A stretch of 20,605 nucleotides of DNA, from assembly GCA_003427395.1 (NCBI GenBank), contig BFEA01000034.1, positions 320,823 through 341,427 of the forward strand, written 5' to 3'. Shown here piece by piece: positions 1-8,575 of this stretch (within the stretch, counting starts at the first letter, position 1; every line of letters starts with the position of its first letter). The position numbers were made by a program, and so were the translations under genes. This DNA is from Chara braunii. Taxonomy: Eukaryota > Streptophyta > Charophyceae > Charales > Characeae. The notes beneath the pieces are model-generated. The model made no database searches and was not told the DNA's origin. It saw nothing but the letters and a program-made list of their open reading frames with translations.

Positions 1-66
1 ATTGCTTACCTATTTTTAACTAGTTTATGATTAATATGAAGCACCCATGCAGTTCTTATTGTTTTT

Positions 67-68
67 TT

Positions 69-119
<51 letters not shown>
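67..119. repeat. poly-T tract
   Basis: This is an almost uninterrupted T run of about 50 bases. It adjoins the AT-rich repeat that begins with tagccatg. It could be the A-tail of a minus-strand retroposon or a simple homopolymer; no tRNA-like or 7SL-like body is recognisable beside it. Confidence 0.9.
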
Positions 120-120
<1 letters not shown>

Positions 121-269
121 TAGCCATGTTGTTTTTACTATTTTTATTACTTTTATTATTAATCATTACTAATATTAATTTTCTAATTATGAGGGGGAAG
201 AAGTTTTAATAACAAAAATGTATGTGTGTGTGTGTGTATGTGCGTGTGTGTGTGTGTGTGTGCGTGTGT
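113..269 (+). repeat. AT-rich/TG-tailed dispersed repeat, copy 1
   Basis: The order is poly-T, then tagccatg, then a T-rich and ATT-rich body, then aattatgaggggg, then an A-rich stretch, then gtatgtg running into a (TG)n tract at about 219-269. The same order with many matching blocks recurs at 10965-11130 in the same orientation. A weaker tagccatg-plus-TG piece occurs near 629-665. It has no coding capacity. It could be a terminal or long-dispersed repeat; the family is not recognised. Confidence 0.6.
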
Positions 270-288
270 CCCTCCCTGTACCCTTCGT

Positions 289-355
289 GATGAAGGTCCT
301 GTTGGGGTAGGTCCAATGATGTCGGACCTACCCCGTGAGGGGCAGGTCCTTCATC
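289..355. repeat. Nested inverted repeat (hairpin)
   Basis: Outer arms at 289-301 and 343-355 match at 12 of 13 positions. Inner arms at 304-314 and 324-334 are perfect over 11 bp around a 9-base loop. This makes an extended, almost continuous hairpin between two TG-rich tracts. The arrangement resembles a small fold-back element; no target-site duplication was found. A diverged partial copy of the left half (gtgtcc...tgatgaggg) appears near 497-527. Confidence 0.7.
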
Positions 356-562
356 CGAACCTTCGCCAGTTTAGTTGGTTATCACACACAGAGAATATGT
401 TTTATCGTTTTTACTTATTCATTTTTATCCAATTTACAATTGATAAGAAGTACCCGAGCATGTGAGTACGTGTGCAGGTGCGCGTGCGTGTGTGCGTGTC
501 CTTTCTGGTGCTTTTCATGATGAGGGCTTGCATGGGTACATGAGTGCATGGGTGCATGATTT

Positions 563-610
563 AGCATGTTGAACTACTTAAATTATAGCATGCTGAACTA
601 CTTAAATTAT
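563..610 (+). repeat. 24-bp tandem duplication
   Basis: Two adjacent 24-bp units (563-586 and 587-610) beginning agcatg and ending taaattat differ at one base. They lie in non-coding sequence downstream of the minus-strand reverse transcriptase. The rest of 356-961 holds only TG-rich low-complexity sequence and no gene. Confidence 0.8.
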
Positions 611-961
611 TTTTTGCGTTCGTGTTAGCCATGTTTGAGAGCGTGTGTGGGTGTGTGCGTGCGGATGCGTGAGTGCTCGTATGTGTATTCTTCCTTGTGT
701 TTATATGGAAACAATCTGTGGAGGGCAACCCCAAGGTGGCAGGCTTAACCCAAGCTGAGGTTGGATTTTCAACAGGGGGTGGAGGCGAGCATCCTTAACT
801 TATATCTAACATATGCTTTTCTGGACCAGGTTGGATTATAACTTTTGTTAGCTCTACCGCTTTACTTAGAGCAAAGTGTTGGGAATTTGACCTATCAAGA
901 GCTGCAGTACCGTTTGGGGGTTGCACCAAAAAGGTTGGTAGCTCGAGGGGTTATTCAAGAC

Positions 962-3013
962 TTAGCATGCAATACCGAGTAATCTGTGTTTCCTAAAGCC
1001 ATTGTCCTGAAGAGTTCGAATGGTTAGTGCAATCTCCTTTGCAGCGTGCATAGGTTCCATTTCAATTGTCATGATCGTGATAATCTGTGGTATCAGGAGG
1101 TTTAGCGACTGTTGGAGTGGTCTGTTAGAGTCGGCCTGGATGAATCGTGTGATAGGGAAGCCAAGTTCTTTTCTTTTATCGTATTTGTTTATGATGAACA
1201 TTCCATTTTCTTGATTTGTAATAGTTATTGTGGTGTTCAAAAAGTTCGCTTGAGTTCCGATGAGCTTGTCATCTATTTGTGTTTTTCTCGTGGTTTGCTC
1301 GTTTAAGGTAATCAGATGTAGGGGATAAAGAAAATATCTGCTGCGTGGGCTGGTGATATTGGGATTCAAGAATTCGTGGATCCTTGGGTTGTTTAGAACA
1401 TGGAAATCGTCAAAGTACCGAAACACGTGTTTGAACAGATGCAACAGGCTTTGGTTGTTTTTGTGTGTCATTTTCTTCATAAAATTGTATTCGTACTTAA
1501 AGAAATAAATGTTACACCAAACCGGTGAGCAGCTCACACCCATGGGAATGCCAAGAATTTGTCTCCAGATGCTTCCTCCTAGGGAGGTGAAGGCATTATT
1601 GATTAACCAATTGTTGATTTCCTGAACAATGCTCTCATTAATAGTAAGGAATCCGCTGGGTGGGCTGTTATACCAGTCGTAGAGGGGTGTCCATTTCCCT
1701 TTGCTTTGGTACAATCTGCAAGCTAACTGCACATTCCTGCCGTAGGTTTTCCTTGCTTGCTTAAAGGCCAACCTGCAAAAGAAACGAATGGCGGCTGGAA
1801 GGCCGTCTAGGCTTTCATTAGTGGGGATCGTTTCATAACATTTGGTTATATCAGCAGAGAACACCGAGAAGACTTGCTGGGGTAGGTTATAGGTGTAGTC
1901 TGGAGTAGAGTCTATTGGCCACCAGAACGGGACTTTGAGTCCAGTTTCTGCATATGTCTTCTGTGTTAGTGTGCCACAGTGGGTCTTCACTATACGGATG
2001 AGTGCAGCAAGGATGGCGGCTGCTAGATCAGCCAAGGGTGTGGTTATAACGTCTGCAGCGTTGGTTAGCCAACGAAAAGAATTCTTGTGTTTTTTATGTG
2101 TTGCAAAGAGATAAGGCAACTCTATTTTACCGATGGGGATGTCTGGAAACCTCATTGTCATCTGCAGTTTCATGATGTCCAGTAGCTCGGCAACAGAAGA
2201 CATATGTTGCTCAAAATCCGGGCTGGTGAGTCTTTGTAGAGCAAGAAATCTTACCAGATTGATGCAGGAGACGACAGGGGTGTTGGGCCCTTTGTCAGCG
2301 CCGGAAATGTAGAAGTGTTTGGTTAGGAAAACAACTTCATTCTTGATGGCGTGATCGTTCAAGCTCACTACTCTGTGGGTTGTTACATTTTCGAGATTGC
2401 TTTTGATAGCCTTATCAAAATCCGCCTTTGCCTGTTCTTCTTGTAGAGAGCTTAACGGTGTACCATTTTTTTGGAGTGCTAACGTAAACTGTGTCCAGGA
2501 TTGGTTCGCAGCAGCACCAACGTCAAGTGTATTTAGAGGAGCAGGAGGGATATGATTGAGTCCTTTTTTCAACATATTACGAAGTTCAATGTTGCTGCAG
2601 ATGTTTAGATCTAGGGTAGTGACGTGCGAATGTTCTTCTCCGGGGAGCATGCCCTCAGGAAGTGTGTTTAAAAAAGCTTGGTATCTTGGTTGTTGGCAGT
2701 AACATCTTTCTGGGAACTGTTCTATCCATGCCGCAAGCTCAAAGTCACGAAATACTGCAGCAGGTTTGTAGAGTGCTTTAGCTATATGGTCATTGTAAGT
2801 CCATGAAAACGTGAATTTGTCTAGAACGTGAGCGACATCCTGGTTATAGTTAGTTAATATTTTATTAAGGATATTTTTGAATTTGATTCGATCCATGAGT
2901 CGGTTAGCGTAGTGGCATGTGATAATTTGTTTGTTCGATTCCTTTCCCAATCTCCATCTCAGTCTTCCGTCTTCCATTGGCTGGAGTCGATGTACCTGCA
3001 CATTACCAGACAT
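962..3013 (-). CDS. Penelope-like reverse transcriptase (ORF2)
   Basis: The product is an intact 683-residue protein predicted to copy element RNA into DNA. Motifs in order are: an N-terminal block resembling the PLE upstream region (LRNMLKKGLNHIP, about 144-156); ADKGPN near 239-244, matching the ADKG motif of PLEs; the THKKHKNSFRWL block near 305-316; motif A SADITKCYETIP with catalytic D388; motif B LGIPMGVSCSPVWCNIYF near 487-504; motif C FRYFDDF with D535 and D536; then ANFLNTTI and YDKRKELGFPI. The single-chain RYxDD form and the order fit PLE/telomerase-related enzymes rather than LINE or LTR types. Only about 60 residues follow the last motif and no GIY-YIG domain is visible, so it is either endonuclease-lacking or belongs to a clade with the nuclease elsewhere. 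The ATG is 23 bp past the ORF1 stop, and the frame is open back to 3070, overlapping ORF1. The subfamily is uncertain. Confidence 0.85.
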   Translation of the reverse strand: MSGNVQVHRLQPMEDGRLRWRLGKESNKQIITCHYANRLMDRIKFKNILNKILTNYNQDVAHVLDKFTFSWTYNDHIAKALYKPAAVFRDFELAAWIEQFPERCYCQQPRYQAFLNTLPEGMLPGEEHSHVTTLDLNICSNIELRNMLKKGLNHIPPAPLNTLDVGAAANQSWTQFTLALQKNGTPLSSLQEEQAKADFDKAIKSNLENVTTHRVVSLNDHAIKNEVVFLTKHFYISGADKGPNTPVVSCINLVRFLALQRLTSPDFEQHMSSVAELLDIMKLQMTMRFPDIPIGKIELPYLFATHKKHKNSFRWLTNAADVITTPLADLAAAILAALIRIVKTHCGTLTQKTYAETGLKVPFWWPIDSTPDYTYNLPQQVFSVFSADITKCYETIPTNESLDGLPAAIRFFCRLAFKQARKTYGRNVQLACRLYQSKGKWTPLYDWYNSPPSGFLTINESIVQEINNWLINNAFTSLGGSIWRQILGIPMGVSCSPVWCNIYFFKYEYNFMKKMTHKNNQSLLHLFKHVFRYFDDFHVLNNPRIHEFLNPNITSPRSRYFLYPLHLITLNEQTTRKTQIDDKLIGTQANFLNTTITITNQENGMFIINKYDKRKELGFPITRFIQADSNRPLQQSLNLLIPQIITIMTIEMEPMHAAKEIALTIRTLQDNGFRKHRLLGIAC

Positions 3014-3035
3014 ATCGTTGATGTAGGCAGGGGTC

Positions 3036-4679
3036 TTAGTAGAGGGAGGCTTTTGAAGTAGGAAAAGTTTTTACAACATTTGAATATGGAGGGGTAATAG
3101 CGGAGTGTGGTACAAAGGTAGAGTGCGCTTGCGAGGGTGATCGGATAAGTTTCCGATGATCAGAGAGGTGTGGAGCGAGCGAGGCAACGAATCCTGGTTG
3201 AGCGTTTGGTTCTGTGTTTGTTGTGCGTGGTGCGGTCGAACTATTCATGAATAGAGAGTAGCTATCTCCTGTCGCGTTGGCTTGTGCTGTCGTAGGAGGA
3301 GCAGCAGTGGGGATGTTTGCGTAAATAATGTTGTCAGTAGGGATAGAGTTCGTGCGTCGTGCGGCAAGCTGAGCTGCAGCGTTAGCGAGTACATTGCCAG
3401 ATGTTTGGACCCTCGTGTGGTTACCTGAAAACGGCCTGCTCGGGGTTCCTGCGTTAGGAGTAGGGACGGGTCTTTGGGGTGCAACTGTGATGCTGTGGTT
3501 CGCATTGGAGTGGGGGGCAGCGTTTGCAGAGGTGTTTAAGTCAGCGGGAGTTGTGTTGTGGCAAGGTGTATTAGCAGATGTACCGTGTGGTGGTCTCAAG
3601 TTATGGGAATGCAGTGCTGCAGAATGCGCAGCGGTAGCGGGGGCGTTGGTTGCAGCTGGTGTTCTAGTGATGTTTACTTGACAAGGCATGTCGAAGGATG
3701 CGGGAGTGCCAACAGGCGTACTGCTGGAGGGTCCTATGTGTATTGGTGTGCTGCTGGTTGCTTGGATCGGAGTGGTGAGTGGCGCAAACGGGGATGGTGT
3801 ACTGGCAAGTGTGCCGTGCGGTGGTGCGGGGCTGTGGGAGTGCGGCAATGTAGTGCGTGCAGCGGTAGCAGAGGCATTGGTTACAGTTGGCGTTCTAGTG
3901 GTGTTAGTTTGGCAAGGTGTGGAACCAGGAATGCAGCCGGATGGTCCTGTGTGCACTGGAGTGTTACCGGTTGTTTGGTTTGGTGTGGTGAGCGACGCAG
4001 TTGAGGAAGGAGTGCAACCGAGCCTCATTTGCCTACACCTTCTAAGCGAGTTGTCTTCAGCATCGGCATTGCGCCGCGTGTTTGCAGTTTGCGACAGTAA
4101 GCCTTCGGCGCCAGGTAGCAGCACGGCCGTGAACTTGTGTACGAATGGAACGTATCTGAAGTCCTCGTACTCCAGCATTTCTGCTGCAAAAATCCTTCTG
4201 TTCTCNATGAGGAGGTTCACANTCTTGATNATGTACNCTCTCATGAAGACGAAGGAGATCTGCGCAAGAATGGCCTTTCTCCATGTTGTACGTAGGAGTG
4301 CTTGGAATTCAAGCATCCTGATCTTGTCGGATGGAGCAAGCGGGTCGATCTTGTCTAAATTCCCGATGATGTACCAGATCATGTGGTCGAACCAAGTGAA
4401 ATTCTGCTCGCATCCGGGGCAAACGCACTTCAGATAAGGCCTCCCTGCGTTCCAGAGCTTCTTAAGTTCGGAGAGGCCAGCCGGAAACTTCGGGATGCCT
4501 TTCTGATGCAAGAGTGGTTTGTTAGGACATTTGCCTTTCTCGAGCTTGGCAATAGGTGGGAATTCTCCGTCAAAACCGCCTCTGGTTGCTGGGAAGTAGA
4601 TGGTACCATTCCTGGCAGCAATGCGGCAGTTATCGACCTCAGCGTCAGTAATCGCAGCAAGTGCCATGTATGCCTCCAC
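3036..4679 (-). CDS. Retroelement ORF1, main part (Cys cluster plus S/T/P/A-rich tail)
   Basis: This is the 547-codon frame directly upstream of the reverse transcriptase; its first listed codon is GTG and the frame is open back to the TAG at 4749-4751. Residues 1-170 look globular and hold C85, C87, C90 and H99 (KCVCPGCEQNFTWFDH), a possible zinc-binding knuckle. From about residue 210 the protein is rich in Ser, Thr, Pro, Ala and Asn, with two repeats of about 77 residues. Four undetermined bases (4206, 4222, 4230, 4237) give four unknown residues. It stops 23 bp before the ORF2 ATG and overlaps the open ORF2 frame by 35 nt (+1 phase). By position it is a nucleic-acid-binding or structural partner of the reverse transcriptase. 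I do not recognise a family, so the role is inferred from context only. Confidence 0.65.
   Translation of the reverse strand: MEAYMALAAITDAEVDNCRIAARNGTIYFPATRGGFDGEFPPIAKLEKGKCPNKPLLHQKGIPKFPAGLSELKKLWNAGRPYLKCVCPGCEQNFTWFDHMIWYIIGNLDKIDPLAPSDKIRMLEFQALLRTTWRKAILAQISFVFMRXYXIKXVNLLXENRRIFAAEMLEYEDFRYVPFVHKFTAVLLPGAEGLLSQTANTRRNADAEDNSLRRCRQMRLGCTPSSTASLTTPNQTTGNTPVHTGPSGCIPGSTPCQTNTTRTPTVTNASATAARTTLPHSHSPAPPHGTLASTPSPFAPLTTPIQATSSTPIHIGPSSSTPVGTPASFDMPCQVNITRTPAATNAPATAAHSAALHSHNLRPPHGTSANTPCHNTTPADLNTSANAAPHSNANHSITVAPQRPVPTPNAGTPSRPFSGNHTRVQTSGNVLANAAAQLAARRTNSIPTDNIIYANIPTAAPPTTAQANATGDSYSLFMNSSTAPRTTNTEPNAQPGFVASLAPHLSDHRKLIRSPSQAHSTFVPHSAITPPYSNVVKTFPTSKASLY
3565..4000 (-). repeat. About 231-bp tandem repeat inside ORF1
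   Basis: Two diverged units align with a 231-bp period (for example ccgtgtggtgg at 3583 and ccgtgcggtgg at 3814). The period is a multiple of three, so it encodes two repeats of about 77 residues sharing the order TTP...STP(V/I)H.GPS...TRTP..TNA.ATAA...PPHGT. The reading frame has been kept despite divergence, which suggests selection on the protein while it was active. Confidence 0.7.
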
Positions 4680-4748
4680 GCTGATCGGCGTAGTGTAGTT
4701 GAAAGTATCCAGCTTCCATAGCCGGTTGTGGACACGCTGTACAACCTT

Positions 4749-4751
4749 CTA
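4749..4751 (-). other. In-frame amber codon interrupting ORF1
   Basis: The minus strand reads ACT TGG ACA TAG AAG GTT GTA CAG. It is the only stop between 5333 and 3039 in this frame. The flanking frame stays open for 194 codons before it and 570 after it. Confidence 0.85.
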
Positions 4752-5333
4752 TGTCCAAGTGCTGGAGGCGAGGGGGAGGAAGGGACGATTCTTGGCAAAC
4801 TTATGACCCGCATCTCTTGTGAGTGGAGTAAGTTCAGTGTGCACGTTGCTCAAACGTTCAGCTTCCTTCCTCCTGAAGTATTCCAACTCAACTTCCGAGA
4901 GCGACATACTGTTGATGGATGTTTCGCTGAACGTTTCAGATCTCTCGGTGATGGAGACGTGTCCAGCGGTGTCAAGATGTGAAGAATCGTACCCGTGCAA
5001 CTCGAGTATGACCTTTTCTGCCTTGGCTATGATGAGATTGAGCTCTCTATTCTCGATTGCGGCTTTCCTGCAGGATTCGGCGATATTGATAGCGAGATCT
5101 TGGATTTTGGCGTTTAGCTGTTCTGGCCTGCGCTGCATGACCTGGACGAGCGCAGCCCAGTCTCTGAAAGAGAGATTCTCTATCAGGAAGGGCGGTCGAC
5201 CGATCGTGGCTTCATACACTTGAAGCAACACGTCTGCAGGGATCGCGAGCATGGCAATCTGGCAATGCACAATGGGGGGCCGAAGAGCAGCGAACGGTCT
5301 GATGGCGGCAGCAAGCTCTGGGTGCCATCCCAT
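4749..5333 (-). CDS. Retroelement ORF1, N-terminal part ending at in-frame TAG
   Basis: This is a 194-codon frame starting at an ATG (complement of 5331-5333). Residues about 70-115 are rich in Ala, Glu, Leu and Lys with heptad-like spacing, suggesting a coiled coil. The next about 45 residues are rich in Ser, Thr and Glu. It ends at a TAG (4749-4751). After that single codon the same frame continues open for 23 codons into the 547-codon ORF1 body, so the two parts read as one protein of about 765 codons broken by one amber codon. The TAG may be a nonsense mutation in a dead copy, a readthrough site or a base-calling error. Upstream of the ATG the frame continues only to a TAG at 5352-5354. 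No GIY-YIG endonuclease or other known domain was recognised. Confidence 0.6.
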   Translation of the reverse strand: MGWHPELAAAIRPFAALRPPIVHCQIAMLAIPADVLLQVYEATIGRPPFLIENLSFRDWAALVQVMQRRPEQLNAKIQDLAINIAESCRKAAIENRELNLIIAKAEKVILELHGYDSSHLDTAGHVSITERSETFSETSINSMSLSEVELEYFRRKEAERLSNVHTELTPLTRDAGHKFAKNRPFLPLASSTWT

Positions 5334-6415
5334 GAGGATGCCGTCTTCATCCTACACATGTATTGGTATATGATGACAGTTAGCTGTAGGGTGATGCGTA
5401 ATGTCGAAGCATAGATTAGTTAACAAGAGGAGAAGCAGCCGTGCTAGTGATCGAGACATATAGCTCATCCTTTCTATTGGAAACGGGCAGCAAGAGGGAG
5501 ATGAATAAAAAAACAGAAGGGAAGTATGTGAGTGTGTTCTGCGATCTGCATGTTTTTTAGGGCAGAGTGTATCTCATATGTCTCCGTGAGTTGGGTGCGG
5601 TGTTTCCAGAGGGGTGACTACATGTCCTAGTGAAACAGACGTTACCTTGGGTTGGTAAGCTTGAATGAGCGGCTGTGCATTGGAAGGGATTGTGGGTGCA
5701 GCGCTACACGTATGAGCTGCCTGTTTGCGTTCCATCCAAATGCAAGATTTGTTTACTTTGGTTGTGTTTTCTAGCTATGAACTAATCGTATTTTGTTTGT
5801 ATTTTCTGGTTTTCCGAATTGAGAACATATTTGTAAGAAAGTAAAACCAGCAGTTTAGATTATTAAAAAAGATCCAATTTTAATTTTTAAATTTTTATTT
5901 ATTTTCTATTTCAAGTAATCCTTTTAATAACCACTATATTACTCCTGATTACTGCTATTTATTTATATAACAGTAATTTTTAAAAAAAAACCTTTAACTT
6001 TTTTGAAAAAGGTAATGAAAGAAGGGCATATTTGCTGTCAAATCAGGTGGGGTAGGAGCAATTTGGGAAGCGCTACAGACATTTCAAGAGGCACAGTGCC
6101 GGAGGGGTTCAACAAACGTTTTAAGTTAGGAGTTCCATTTGTTCAGGGCTTTGTGTACACGTGTAGGGGTTATAGTTTGCGATTTTCCGTAATGCCGAGA
6201 AACCTCTGGCATGTTGGGTAGAGCTTGTTGTTGGTTAAATGGGCTAGCGAGATTCCTGTAGCGGAGACGGGGCGGGCCAGACGGACAGCAGAAAGAAGGA
6301 TATATACATGGGAGTAACAAGCTCTATAGCGGAGTTGGTTCTATGGTCGTTTGCGTACTAGGCAGCCGGCTATCGATGACGGTTATAACGGTGTCTATCT
6401 TGTGAAGGAGTTATC
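5334..6415. other. Non-coding stretch upstream of ORF1, partly AT-rich
   Basis: No supportable gene was found. The minus strand near 5352-5383 has a splice-acceptor-like arrangement (CTAAC at 5383-5379, then TGTAG ending at 5352). From about 5740 to 6010 the sequence is strongly AT-rich, with homopolymer A and T runs. From about 6030 it is of balanced composition with short plus-strand open frames that I cannot assign. Confidence 0.5.
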
Positions 6416-6946
6416 TAGTGGGCGTTCCTTGATCAACGGAGGAGGAAGTATACGGGCGGGGGACTTCGTTTCCTTTACGAATTCTTTCAGGCGTTGGTGT
6501 GTATCGTGATGGACTATCTAGTAGCCTATCATGACGTCGTGGAAGGCGAGACAATCCTGATATTAGAGCGAACCCATCAGCGCGACGCACCGGTGGAAAT
6601 GGAGCCATGGGGGGCATCACCAGCGGGTCGAAGCATGACAAGGTTGTATGACGTAGATGTGAATGGCCGCATGGTCCTACGTGTAGGGGTAGGTTTCTCC
6701 TACCTTGAGGGTTCCTTAGTCACTCTACGTTTCTATTTGCGTCGGTATGGTGAACGTATTCCTATTGGGCGACCTGAGGAAGGAAGGGACCTGCTGCTTA
6801 ACATCCTAAAGGCTTTGGTGACGACAATCGCGGCAGAGCATCGAGGGGACATTGTGCCGACGGCGGGATGGGGCATGGCAATTGGTGACCCCCTTTCTCG
6901 TCAGGATTTGTGGGGGGAAATCAAGGAGTACGAGGGTTATCAGTGA
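6416..6946 (+). CDS. Unrecognised plus-strand open frame
   Basis: The frame is open for 177 codons after a TAG; the first ATG is at 6509, giving about 145 residues ending at TGA. It is the longest plus-strand frame between the retroelement ORFs and the ribozyme. It has a balanced composition with alternating hydrophobic and charged stretches (for example TRLYDVDVNGRMVLRVGVGF and a Leu-rich segment near LLLNILKALVTTI). The first third overlaps an open frame in another phase (about 6327-6510, reading GYNGVYLVKELSSGRS), which could mean a frameshift between two halves of one protein. A possible acceptor (ttatctag) precedes it. No family is recognised, and a chance ORF remains possible. Confidence 0.3.
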
Positions 6947-8334
6947 TCGCATCTGTGGAACTGCTTGTAGCGCTTAATGTAAGCTGGAGCTACGTGAGCT
7001 TTCGTTAGTTTCGGGGTGATGAACTTTTGGCCTATACGTTTGAGAGTCATCTAAAGAAGGACCGTCCAACGAAAGCACGCGTTTAGTAGCTATTTTGAGT
7101 TTTAGTTCATGAAGCAGGGTGTGGAAGCTGAAGACCTTCGAATGTTTCGTGTGCATGTTGTTCCGTAAGCTTGGTGACAGGTTTGACGTATGTTAGCAGA
7201 ACAGAATGATTGAGAACAATCTTTACATTGGGTTGGTAACACGAGCTCAATACGTCGTGGGAAGTGCGGGGAAACGTTCTTGATCAATTGGGTTGGTATA
7301 GCAACAAATGGCGGAAGCGGCGTCAAAAAAAGAAGGAGGATACGTGGTGGTCATGTTACGAATGTACGGTTTTTGTGTGAGATTGAGGGGGAGACTGTTT
7401 TGGGAGGGAGTATTTCGAAATCAATCAGTCTGATATGGTTCGGATGAAATAAACGGATTTGCTTGCGCGTAATCCTATAGTGTGTCCATGTGCATGGCAT
7501 ATAGGTGCTTCAGATGTGTAGAGAGAGTTTTTTCACGTGTGTATGCGGTGTTGTTTTGCAATCTCCATTCCGAGTGCGTTTCCATTCAAATGCGTAGGAC
7601 TACTGAATGTGAAGATCAAAAGCTAGAGAGAATGACCGAAGTTTGCGTTGCGGAAACCGGGTCTGGTTATCGTCTGCATATTATAGAGGTATCTGACGTA
7701 ACCGTAAGTAAAATTGATACAAGATAACGACGTACAGGAAGTGAAACATGCCCAACGGCGTATAGAAGTCGTGGGTAAGTGCTCGAAAGCAAGGTAGTGC
7801 GTCGTATGTACTTGCGCGGGGAGCAAACCAGGTTTACTTTTGCCGTAGAGGAAAAAATAGCACTCTTAAAGCGAAAGTAGAAAGAAAAATCTAGAAGCTC
7901 GATCTACGAGACGTGGACTATAGCATTAAATGTTGCAAGAAGGAAGCTCATTCTCAGTCTTGTATTATCCGGGGGTGACCATCGCGTTACCCTAGGAGGT
8001 AGTTTTGGACAAAGTTCAAAAACATACATCGGATTACAGCTTGAACCATAATCCAGGTGTATTACCGAAAAAGGTGGTAGGCTATCATGTTGGCTTTAAC
8101 TTTAAGAACTAAACCAATTTCTGCAAACGGGTTTGACGTCGTTATGTGAATCAAGCCAGGTGTATTTCAACACGCTGCTCCGACCTATTCCGGTCCGGAT
8201 AACTCTAACAGTCAGAAAAAAACGAGGCATAGCAGATGTTTACTGCGGCTCCTTACGAGCAGAGCGATTGCTGCCACATCCATTATTCGCATGAGGTTTC
8301 TATGCTCTAAAAAGAGAAGAACAAGGAAAACTTA
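6947..8334. other. No clear gene; scattered short plus-strand open frames
   Basis: There are no recognisable motifs. One plus-strand frame is open from 7779 to 8048 apart from a single TAG at 7878-7880 (about 90 codons). Another open stretch ends near 8295 (reading LLRPIPVRITLTVRKKRG). These may be eroded coding sequence or chance. Confidence 0.35.
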
Positions 8335-8499
8335 ATGAAGGAACAAAAATTATTAAGCTCGTGTTACAACGAAGAATTGAAAAACAACAAGGAAAAAGAT
8401 TTTTTATATAATGAAAACTTAGTGAAGGAAAAAACTTTTAATAAACGTAATAAAAGGTATAAAGCATGGGATAAAAAAGGCAAAACGTTAGAGGTCTAA
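8335..8499 (+). CDS. Small Lys/Glu/Asn-rich ORF
   Basis: This frame of about 54 codons starts at an ATG (8335) and ends at TAA. It is very rich in Lys, Glu and Asn and could form a helix. The DNA contains a diverged internal repeat: ggaaaacttaatgaaggaa near 8324 resembles tgaaaacttagtgaaggaa near 8412. It is followed 77 bp later by another short open frame. No family is recognised, and its A-rich composition makes a chance ORF quite possible. Confidence 0.2.
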   Translation: MKEQKLLSSCYNEELKNNKEKDFLYNENLVKEKTFNKRNKRYKAWDKKGKTLEV

Positions 8500-8575
8500 C
8501 AGACAAAAAGCATCAGATATTTGATGATTAACCTAGTTCATATAGCGGCAATCAGAATATTTGTCATCTAACGCC

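Noticed and set aside
3394-4437. Long plus-strand frames opposite ORF1
   Set aside because: They are shadows of the repeat-rich, GC-biased ORF1 on the minus strand and show no domain.
5550-5570. Possible plant telomere repeat (tttttagggc) near the element
   Set aside because: It is a single imperfect unit only; no TTTAGGG array exists in the window.
7707-7793. Two GTAAGT sites suggesting tiny introns of 19-34 nt
   Set aside because: Introns that short are not expected in this lineage, and the spliced frames gain little.
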